DNA of 6,766 nt from Lysobacterales bacterium. Its GTDB lineage: Bacteria; Pseudomonadota; Gammaproteobacteria; Xanthomonadales; SZUA-36. The first letter of the stretch is position 1; each line of letters starts with the position of its first letter. A program made the translations under genes and the position numbers. Shown here in pieces: positions 1 to 5,542 of this stretch. The notes under the pieces were generated by a model. The model worked only from the letters and a program-made list of their open reading frames with translations. It searched no databases and was not told the origin of the DNA. The stretch lies in assembly GCA_029287515.1 (NCBI GenBank), contig JARFQZ010000167.1:1-6766 (forward strand), read 5' to 3'.

Positions 1-1242
1 CGGGTAGGTATCGGAGAAACTCAGGTTGAGCGGCAGCGAGCGCAGCCTGAAACCGCCCGGGCCGGGCTCCTTGGTCACGATGCGGAGCTGCACGCCCTCG
101 TCGGGTTGCAAGCGGATCACCAGCCGGTTGGGTTCGAGCCCGCCTGAATCGGGCGGAAAGATGGAGAAGGCGACCGGCCGGAATTGCACCACGATTTCCG
201 AGGTTTTGCTCGCCAGCCGCTTGCCGGTGCGCAGGTAGAATGGCGTTTGGGCCCAACGCCAGTTATCGATTTCGGCCTTGATGGCCACGAAAGTCTCCGT
301 GTCGCTCGCGTGCTGCTGGCTGAGCTCCTCCTGGTAGCCTTCGACCCATTCCCCGGCGACCTCGCCGGCGGTATATTGTCCGCGGACCGTGACCTGCTTG
401 ACGTTTTCCGGCGTGATCGGGCGCAGGGCCCTCAGCACCTTGATTTTTTCGGCGCGCAACTCCTCGTGGCTCAGGCTGATGGGCGGCTCCATGGCGACCA
501 GGCACAGCAATTGCATCAGGTGATTCTGGACCATGTCGCGCAGGGTGCCGACCTGGTCATAGAACTCAATACGCCCCCCTACGCCAAGCTCCTCGGCTAC
601 CGTGATCTGCACATGATCGATATTGCCGCGATTCCATAAAGGTTCGAACAGGGAGTTGGCAAAACGCAAGGCCAGCAGGTTCAGAACCGTATCTTTGCCG
701 AGGTAGTGATCTATCCGGAAGATCTGGTTTTCTTCAAAGCACTCGCCGACTTCATCATTGATTTCCCTCGCTGACTGGTAGTCCCTGCCCACCGGTTTTT
801 CCAGCACGATCCGAACATTGTCATGGATCAAACCACTTTTCCTGAAACCGGTTGCAATGGTCCCAAACAGCGAAGGAATGGTTGCCAGGTACACCACCCG
901 GATACGGTCCTCGTACCCGTCCAGCGCGGCTTTCAGGCCCTGCCAACTCGAATGGTCCGTGGCGTCTGTCCGTATGTACTGCAATCGCCGGGAAAACGAC
1001 TGCCACAGGGCCGGTGAGAATTCATCCTTGTCGAGAGCACTTTGCAGGGACGCCTCGACCTTACCCAGGAATTCTGCGTGTGACAGGTCGCGCCTGCCAA
1101 CCGAAATGACCCGGCAGCCCTCCGGTAACTGGCCGTCACTGTCCCGATGATAAAGGGCAGGCATCAGCTTGCGCATGGCCAGGTCGCCCGCGCCGCCGAA
1201 AATAACCAGGTCAAATACTTCAACAGGAGTAAATTTCGCCAT
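1..1242 (-). CDS. zwf: Glucose-6-phosphate dehydrogenase, 3' end cut by window edge
   Basis: Cytosolic enzyme that oxidises glucose 6-phosphate to 6-phosphogluconolactone with NAD(P)+, the entry step of the oxidative pentose phosphate and Entner-Doudoroff routes. I translated the minus strand codon by codon from ATG at 1242 to base 1: 414 codons with no stop or frameshift. The family is usually about 490 residues, so roughly the last 75 lie beyond the left edge. Visible motifs are the Rossmann nucleotide-binding turn FGGAGDLA (residues 15-22), EKPVGRD (148-154), the active-site signature RIDHYLGK (176-183, with His179 and Lys183), and RDMVQNHLMQLL with the second catalytic-type His241. The turn reads GGAGDLA where many homologues have GASGDLA or GATGDLA, a minor variant. 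There is no strong Shine-Dalgarno before the ATG, but the N-terminus fits the family. It is divergent from the amidohydrolase gene, separated by 103 bases. Family assignment is very secure. Confidence 0.97.
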   Translation of the reverse strand, partial: MAKFTPVEVFDLVIFGGAGDLAMRKLMPALYHRDSDGQLPEGCRVISVGRRDLSHAEFLGKVEASLQSALDKDEFSPALWQSFSRRLQYIRTDATDHSSWQGLKAALDGYEDRIRVVYLATIPSLFGTIATGFRKSGLIHDNVRIVLEKPVGRDYQSAREINDEVGECFEENQIFRIDHYLGKDTVLNLLALRFANSLFEPLWNRGNIDHVQITVAEELGVGGRIEFYDQVGTLRDMVQNHLMQLLCLVAMEPPISLSHEELRAEKIKVLRALRPITPENVKQVTVRGQYTAGEVAGEWVEGYQEELSQQHASDTETFVAIKAEIDNWRWAQTPFYLRTGKRLASKTSEIVVQFRPVAFSIFPPDSGGLEPNRLVIRLQPDEGVQLRIVTKEPGPGGFRLRSLPLNLSFSDTYP

Positions 1243-1345
1243 AGTGACGGAATTCTATAAGGTTTTCGTGACAAACGGGCGTAAAATTGGCGCGGATGGC
1301 CTTGAACCCTTAGGCTTACGCTTTTTTGCCGTTCCGGAGAACCGA
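1243..1345. promoter_or_regulatory. Divergent intergenic region between zwf and the amidohydrolase gene
   Basis: These 103 bases separate two divergent start codons, so promoters for both directions are expected here or just inside the genes. The stretch is more AT-rich than its surroundings. Pribnow-like hexamers can be seen (TAAAAT at 1282-1287 on the plus strand; TATAGA on the minus strand near 1254-1259), but neither has a convincing -35 box at 16-18 bases. I therefore mark the region, not a specific promoter. No clear operator palindrome is visible. Confidence 0.4.
1336..1339 (+). promoter_or_regulatory. Shine-Dalgarno site that fixes the amidohydrolase start
   Basis: GGAG lies six bases before ATG 1346. 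The frame is open upstream as far as an ATG at 1169, which would add 59 residues. That longer start would overlap the divergent zwf coding region and put a non-conserved stretch ahead of the signal peptide. The ribosome site and the signal peptide both favour 1346. Confidence 0.75.
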
Positions 1346-2653
1346 ATGAAGCCACTGCCTGTATCCCTGCTCACCTCTTTTCTGGCCTTTGCGCCCATGC
1401 TCAATGCCGCCGATGATTTACGCAGTTCGATCGCTTCGGATTATGACCAGAACCTCGAAGCACTGTTCGTTCATTTTCACCAGAATCCCGAACTGTCGAA
1501 CTTTGAGTTCGAAACGGCAAAAAGGCTGGCGGCTGAAATCAGGAATCTGGGTTATGAAGTCACCGAGGGCGTCGGCGGCACCGGCATCGTCGCAGTCATG
1601 GAAAACGGTGACGGGCCAACCCTGATGATCCGGGCCGACATGGACGGACTGCCACTGAAGGAAGACAACGATCTGGACTACATTTCCACGGCGGTCCAGG
1701 TGGGGCCGGACGGCAAGGAATATCCCGTGATGCACGCCTGCGGCCACGATGTGCATATCACCGCCCTAGTGGGCACCGCCAGGCAGATGGCAGCAAGGCG
1801 CGACCAGTGGTCGGGCACCCTGGTACTGATTGGTCAGCCGGCCGAAGAGCGCATCTCCGGCGCCCGCGCGATGCTGGACGATGGCCTCTACCAGCGCTTC
1901 CCGAAACCGGAATACGCGATAGCCTTTCACGTCGCAGCCGGGATTGCCTCAGGCATGGTTGAAATTCCGCCCGGGGCGGTGGCATCCAGCTCGGACTCCG
2001 TCGACATCATCGTGCACGGCGTGGGTACTCACGGCGCCTCCCCGCACAAGGGCATCGACCCTGTGCTGGTAGCCTCGCAGATCGTCGTCACCCTGCAGTC
2101 ATTGGTCAGCCGTACCATCTCGCCGCTTGAATCGGGCGTCATTACCGTCGGCGCCATCCAGGGCGGCACCAAGCACAACATCATCAGCGACCGCGTCGAA
2201 ATGCAACTGACGGTTCGCTCCGATGACCCGGAAGTCAGATTGAAATTGCTCGACGGCATCGACCGGGTGGCCGAGGGCGTTGCGCGTTCATTCGGCGTTC
2301 CTGAAGACCTGCTGCCCGAAGTGCACCGCTCACCTGTAGAAACGACGCCACCGACCATCAACGACCGGGCTACGGCTGAACGCGTGCTGGCCGCTGTCAC
2401 CCGGGTGATGGGCGAGGAATACGTCCAGCTGACTCCCCGCAACGGCATGGGGGCGGAGGACTTTGCCTACTTCGTTCAGCCGGAACTCGGGGTTAAAGGT
2501 GTTTATTTTGCGGTGGGCGGAACACCTGAAGACAGGGTAGAAAACGCGCCATCCCACCACTCACCATTTTTCGTCATTGAACCCGAACCCAGTATCAAGT
2601 CAGGCGTCGAAGCCACGGTGATATCCGCCATTGAACTGATGAGTGCGCCCTGA
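1346..2653 (+). CDS. Exported M20D-family metallo-amidohydrolase (N-acyl amino acid / aminoacyl hydrolase)
   Basis: A 435-residue zinc/manganese-type hydrolase of the M20D group, which includes hippurate hydrolases and IAA-amino acid hydrolases that cleave amide bonds of N-acylated amino acids. Residues 1-21 look like a Sec signal peptide (Lys2, a hydrophobic core, then LNA-A near 19-22), so it probably acts in the periplasm. Motifs in order: RADMDGLPL (96-104); MHACGHDVH (129-137), with likely metal ligands Cys132 and His134; GQPAEE (163-168), with Glu167 as general base and Glu168 as ligand; His195 as ligand; the lid/dimerisation signature GTHGASPH (227-234); GGTKHNII (273-280); GMGAEDF (367-373); and a C-terminal HHSPF containing the last His ligand (His404 or 405). 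All expected catalytic residues are present and the length is normal. The stop is followed 22 bases later by an exported RidA-like gene, probably co-transcribed. Family is secure; the substrate cannot be read from sequence. Confidence 0.93.
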   Translation: MKPLPVSLLTSFLAFAPMLNAADDLRSSIASDYDQNLEALFVHFHQNPELSNFEFETAKRLAAEIRNLGYEVTEGVGGTGIVAVMENGDGPTLMIRADMDGLPLKEDNDLDYISTAVQVGPDGKEYPVMHACGHDVHITALVGTARQMAARRDQWSGTLVLIGQPAEERISGARAMLDDGLYQRFPKPEYAIAFHVAAGIASGMVEIPPGAVASSSDSVDIIVHGVGTHGASPHKGIDPVLVASQIVVTLQSLVSRTISPLESGVITVGAIQGGTKHNIISDRVEMQLTVRSDDPEVRLKLLDGIDRVAEGVARSFGVPEDLLPEVHRSPVETTPPTINDRATAERVLAAVTRVMGEEYVQLTPRNGMGAEDFAYFVQPELGVKGVYFAVGGTPEDRVENAPSHHSPFFVIEPEPSIKSGVEATVISAIELMSAP

Positions 2654-2663
2654 AACGCTGACG

Positions 2664-2670
2664 AGGAGGA
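2664..2670 (+). promoter_or_regulatory. Strong Shine-Dalgarno site for the RidA-like gene
   Basis: AGGAGGA ends five bases before ATG 2676, an almost ideal ribosome site. The frame extends back to an ATG at 2643 inside the end of the preceding gene, but that start would put RPETLTRRKT ahead of the signal peptide and has no comparable site. The gene therefore starts at 2676. Confidence 0.85.
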
Positions 2671-2675
2671 AAACA

Positions 2676-3122
2676 ATGAAATCCGTAATTCTTACCCTGT
2701 TGGGCCTGTCCGTCTTATTGTGCGGACCAGTGGCCGCCGGCGAGTTGGAAATCGAGCATTACAGTTCCAACCCCGACATGCAGCTTCCATTCTCGGACGC
2801 CGTCCGGGTCGGAAACATGCTCTACCTGTCTGGCAAGATTGGCAATATCCCCGGCACCTCGGAACTGGCTGAAGGGGGCATCCAGGGCGAAACCCGGCAG
2901 GCGATGGAAAACATCAAGGCCAGCCTCGAGAAATACGGTTCCTCGATGAGCGAGGTCGTCAAGTGCACGGTATTCCTGGCGGACATCGCTGAGTGGGGCG
3001 CGATGAACGAAGTTTACATGACGTATTTTCCGGTCAATCCGCCGGCACGCAGCGCACTGGGTTCCAGTGGGCTGGCGCTGGATTCAAGAGTGGAAATCGA
3101 ATGCTTTGCGGCGATGCGCTGA
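2676..3122 (+). CDS. Exported RidA/YjgF/UK114-family protein
   Basis: A 148-residue member of the RidA (YjgF/YER057c/UK114) family, trimeric proteins whose best-known members hydrolyse reactive enamine/imine intermediates to ketoacids and ammonia. Residues 1-21 form an apparent Sec signal peptide (Lys2, a leucine-rich core, VAA before Gly22). The Cys16 context (VLLC) is not a good lipobox. By motif alignment to E. coli RidA, the carboxylate-binding Arg105 corresponds to Arg125 (in NPPARSA), Glu120 to Glu140 (in VEIE) and Ser30 to Ser52 (in LSGK), so the key pocket residues are kept. The position of Tyr17 is Phe39 (in LPFS). Without the leader the domain is about 127 residues, the normal length. 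It follows the M20D hydrolase by 22 bases, suggesting a shared pathway outside the cytoplasm. Deaminase activity is an inference, since many RidA subfamilies have other or unknown roles. Confidence 0.92.
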   Translation: MKSVILTLLGLSVLLCGPVAAGELEIEHYSSNPDMQLPFSDAVRVGNMLYLSGKIGNIPGTSELAEGGIQGETRQAMENIKASLEKYGSSMSEVVKCTVFLADIAEWGAMNEVYMTYFPVNPPARSALGSSGLALDSRVEIECFAAMR

Positions 3123-3153
3123 CCCGATTGCTAAAACAGCGGTGCTTTGATTT

Positions 3154-4365
3154 CTAGACCTTCTGGAAAACCAAGCTGGCATTGGTGCCGCCAAAGCCGA
3201 AATTGTTGCTCATGACCCGGTTCAATGGCGTGTTCTGCCGGGTTTCGAGTAACACCGGCAGACCCTCGGCGCCCGGATCAAGCTCGGAAATATTGGCTGA
3301 ACCGGCCATGAAATCCTGCTCCATCATCAGCAGGCAGTGAATGGCTTCCTGCACGCCAGCTGCGCCGAGTGAGTGGCCGCAAAGCGACTTGCTGGAACTG
3401 AAAGGCGGCATGCTCTCACCGAACAGTTCGCGCATGGCGTCCAGCTCGGCGATATCGCCTGCCGGCGTGCTGGTGCCGTGTGTATTGATGTAGTCGATGG
3501 GCCCCTCAACGCTTTCCAGGGCTTGCCGCATGCATCTCACAGCCCCCTCCCCGGAAGGAGCAACCATGTTGTCACCGTCGGAGCTGGCGCCATAACCGAC
3601 AATTTCTGCATAAATCTTCGCACCACGTGCCCTGGCGTGCTCCAGTTCCTCCAGCACGACCATGCCGCCACCGCCGGCGATGACGAATCCGTCCCGGTTG
3701 GCATCATACGCCCGAGACGCGATCGCCGGATTATCGTTATAGCTCGACGACAAGGCCCCCATGCCGTCGAACATCATGGCCAGGCTCCAGTTCTCTTCCT
3801 CGCCGCCGCCGGCGAACATAACATCTTGCTTGCCCCACTGGATTTGCTCCACCGCCGCACCAATACAGTGGGTGCTGGTCGCACAGGCGGAGGTGACCGA
3901 GTAATTGAGCCCCAGGATTTTGAAGTGCGTAGCCAGGCAGGCAGAAACCGTGCTACTCATGCACTTCGGCACCAGGTATGGACCGACACGGCGCACGCCC
4001 CTTTCGCGCAAGGTGTCTGCGCCCGAGACAATGTTCGAACTAGAAGCACCACCGGAGCCGGCAATCAGGCCCGTGCGAACATTGGAAATGTCATTTTCTT
4101 CAAGCCCGGAATCTTCGATGGCTCGTTGCATCGAGACATAAGCAAACGATGAGGCATCGCCCATGAACCGCTTGTGCTTTCGGTCGATCAGTGCCGCCAG
4201 GTCAATGTCGACTGAGCCGGACACCTGGCTGCGCAATCCAATCTCGCGGTAAGACTCGTTGAATGTGATGCCGGAAATGCTGTTACGCAGGGAATCCGTC
4301 ACTGTTTCTTTCGTGTTCCCAAGGCAGGACACAATTCCCATACCCGTTACGACTACGCGGCGCAT
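3154..4365 (-). CDS. fabB: 3-oxoacyl-ACP synthase I (beta-ketoacyl-ACP synthase I)
   Basis: A cytosolic condensing enzyme of type II fatty acid synthesis. It elongates acyl-ACP with malonyl-ACP and is the isoform required to extend the cis-3-decenoyl-ACP made by FabA. At 403 residues it matches E. coli FabB (406) end to end. The Cys-His-His triad is complete: Cys161 in TSACATSTHC, His296 in NTHGTSTPAGD and His331 in CGHSLGAAG, with the conserved Lys326 just before. The glycine-rich GGGEE (186-190), RDGFVIAGGGG (224-234) and C-terminal NFGFGGTNA (388-396) are also FabB-like; these long shared stretches separate it from FabF. The start ATG is 7 bases after the fabA stop, and its ribosome site overlaps that stop, so the two are translationally close. 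It ends 31 bases from the convergent RidA-like gene; I see no clear terminator there. Confidence 0.97.
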   Translation of the reverse strand: MRRVVVTGMGIVSCLGNTKETVTDSLRNSISGITFNESYREIGLRSQVSGSVDIDLAALIDRKHKRFMGDASSFAYVSMQRAIEDSGLEENDISNVRTGLIAGSGGASSSNIVSGADTLRERGVRRVGPYLVPKCMSSTVSACLATHFKILGLNYSVTSACATSTHCIGAAVEQIQWGKQDVMFAGGGEEENWSLAMMFDGMGALSSSYNDNPAIASRAYDANRDGFVIAGGGGMVVLEELEHARARGAKIYAEIVGYGASSDGDNMVAPSGEGAVRCMRQALESVEGPIDYINTHGTSTPAGDIAELDAMRELFGESMPPFSSSKSLCGHSLGAAGVQEAIHCLLMMEQDFMAGSANISELDPGAEGLPVLLETRQNTPLNRVMSNNFGFGGTNASLVFQKV

Positions 4366-4370
4366 AAATA

Positions 4371-4374
4371 CCTC
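4371..4374 (-). promoter_or_regulatory. fabB Shine-Dalgarno overlapping the fabA stop codon
   Basis: On the minus strand the junction reads TGAGGTATTTATG. The TGA stop of fabA supplies the first two bases of GAGG, which lies five bases before the fabB ATG. This arrangement commonly lets ribosomes finishing one gene start the next, and supports near equal synthesis of FabA and FabB. Confidence 0.7.
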
Positions 4375-4900
4375 AAAAACTGTCAGTGGACAAAAACAGG
4401 CCGACCTTCAGGTCTTCAGCTGAATAGATTTGGCGGCCATCGACCGCAACCGTACCATCGGCAATGACCATGCTCAATCGGCGCAGTATGACCCGCTTCA
4501 TGGTCAACTGGTAAGTCACCTTGCTTGCTGTGGGCAGAATCTGGCCGGTGAATTTTACACTCCCTGCACCCAGCGCCCGGCCTTTGCCCTTGCAGCCGGA
4601 CCAGGAGAGAAAGAAACCACACAACTGCCAGAGGGCGTCGAGACCGAGGCATCCCGGCATCACGGGATCGTCGACGAAGTGACAATCAAAAAACCACAGG
4701 TCCGGACGAATATCGAGTTCCGCGGTGATCGAGCCCTTGCCGTGCTCACCACCGTCGCTGTTGATGTCGATGATCCGGTCGATCATCAGCATGTTGCCCG
4801 TCGGCAGCTTCGCGGTTTCCGGCCCGAACAACTCACCCAAACCACAGGTCTCAAGGTCTTTACGTGTATAGCTGCTGCGCTTGTTTGGTGGTTCTGTCAT
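4373..4900 (-). CDS. fabA: 3-hydroxydecanoyl-ACP dehydratase/isomerase
   Basis: A cytosolic bifunctional enzyme that dehydrates 3-hydroxydecanoyl-ACP and isomerises trans-2- to cis-3-decenoyl-ACP, the branch point to unsaturated fatty acids. At 175 residues it is nearly the length of E. coli FabA (172) and collinear with it. The hotdog-fold active site is intact: His74 in DLWFFDCHF (67-75) and Asp88 in MPGCLGLDALWQ (81-92), with the usual 14-residue spacing. GKGRALGAGSVKFTGQ and a C-terminal DLKVGLF are also family hallmarks; the isomerase-type FabA is distinguished from FabZ by this longer C-terminal half. It is the first gene of the fabA-fabB pair. The 83 bases before it hold a possible promoter and a palindrome that could be an operator. 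Confidence 0.97.
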   Translation of the reverse strand: MTEPPNKRSSYTRKDLETCGLGELFGPETAKLPTGNMLMIDRIIDINSDGGEHGKGSITAELDIRPDLWFFDCHFVDDPVMPGCLGLDALWQLCGFFLSWSGCKGKGRALGAGSVKFTGQILPTASKVTYQLTMKRVILRRLSMVIADGTVAVDGRQIYSAEDLKVGLFLSTDSF

Positions 4901-4925
4901 GACAATTCCCGGCTCCTGCTGCCGT

Positions 4926-4955
4926 AAGATAACTTGAACGGTGAACTCTACACCG
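4926..4955 (-). promoter_or_regulatory. Candidate fabA promoter/operator with palindrome
   Basis: Within the fabA leader, the bases at 4939-4955 form an interrupted palindrome: arms CGGTG and CACCG around a 7-base centre, with one additional A/T pair inside the arms. On the minus strand, TATCTT at 4931-4926 could be a -10 box, 25 bases before the ATG, which would put the palindrome over the spacer and -35 area. In E. coli and Pseudomonas fabA is controlled by FadR, FabR or DesT through palindromes near the promoter. This site does not match any of those sequences that I recall, so regulation is an inference from position and symmetry only. Confidence 0.3.
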
Positions 4956-4983
4956 GTTGCAGAGAAATGACTCTATTTTTCCG

Positions 4984-5532
4984 TTAACCGGCAGCCGCCC
5001 TGAAAACGATACGAATTAAAAATGCCAGCAACAGGACGCCCAGGCCCGCGACGTGGAGGCGGTGGTTTTTCGATACCATGAGGACCAGGAACACAGCGGC
5101 GATAGCCCCCGTCGTGTAGGTCGCGTAGCTAATCGTGTCGAATACTACATCCAGACCAATGATCCAGGCCTGCACCAGGCAAAGCAGCAGGAAAAATCTT
5201 CGCCCCTGTTCGAAGTAGTACGAACCCATTGGTGCTTCATCGACCTCTTTTGGCGAAGTAACCAGGCTGGAGGCGAACAGCAACACGATCGGACCGATGA
5301 TAAAGCTGATGAAGGCAAGGAAATTCCAGCCTTCGATGTCCAGGATGGCGGTGGTTTCCCAGAAAAAATTCAGATAAGCAAGCAGCAGCAACACCAACCA
5401 CCCGGTATGCAGGCTGTCGGATTTGCTTTTACCCCCAACGATATCCGAGAGCGCCATCAGCACGTTCACCAGACCGGTCGCCACGATCGTGACGTACATG
5501 ATGGCTACGAGCAGCGTGGTGGGATTGTCCAT
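4984..5532 (-). CDS. Uncharacterised six-helix inner membrane protein
   Basis: I do not recognise this 182-residue protein. It is strongly hydrophobic, with about six predicted membrane segments near residues 6-27, 43-63, 69-91, 111-131, 138-154 and 159-178. Short polar loops lie between them, such as GGKSKSDS (33-40) and TSPKEVDEAPMGS (92-104). Membrane-embedded polar or aromatic residues include Asn55, Trp58, Glu59 and Thr60 in helix 2 and Trp123 and Asp128 in helix 4. No signal peptide beyond the first helix and no cofactor motif is evident. The ATG lies 10 bases after the stop of the VWA gene, so it is probably its operon partner, although the ribosome site is weak (AAGA overlapping that stop). 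The unrelated fabA starts 83 bases further on. It could anchor or be a client of the VWA protein; that is speculation. Confidence 0.85.
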   Translation of the reverse strand: MDNPTTLLVAIMYVTIVATGLVNVLMALSDIVGGKSKSDSLHTGWLVLLLLAYLNFFWETTAILDIEGWNFLAFISFIIGPIVLLFASSLVTSPKEVDEAPMGSYYFEQGRRFFLLLCLVQAWIIGLDVVFDTISYATYTTGAIAAVFLVLMVSKNHRLHVAGLGVLLLAFLIRIVFRAAAG

Positions 5533-5542
5533 TGAAACAATC

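Noticed and set aside
184..639. 151-codon plus-strand open frame and an 80-codon minus-strand frame at 263-505
   Set aside because: Both are alternate-frame shadows of zwf, which reads without interruption through the same bases.
1169..1345. 59-residue N-terminal extension of the amidohydrolase
   Set aside because: It overlaps the divergent zwf coding region and would bury the signal peptide; a good ribosome site and leader support ATG 1346.
2719..2727. Possible lipobox at Cys16 of the RidA-like protein
   Set aside because: The residue before Cys16 is Leu rather than Gly, Ala or Ser, and a standard VAA cleavage site follows, so a soluble exported protein is more likely than a lipoprotein.
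3123..3153. Bidirectional terminator between the convergent RidA-like and fabB genes
   Set aside because: No stable GC stem followed by a T-run was found in the 31 bases.
3373..4152. 259-codon open frame on the plus strand
   Set aside because: It lies wholly antisense within fabB, whose reading frame is unambiguous; the translation resembles no family and reflects the GC-rich codon pattern of the opposite strand.
4430..4927. 165-codon open frame on the plus strand
   Set aside because: Antisense to fabA, which matches its family end to end.
4961..4980. Small AGAG/CTCT hairpin followed by T-run on the plus strand
   Set aside because: It looks like a weak intrinsic terminator on the plus strand, but no plus-strand gene ends here and the stem is only four base pairs.
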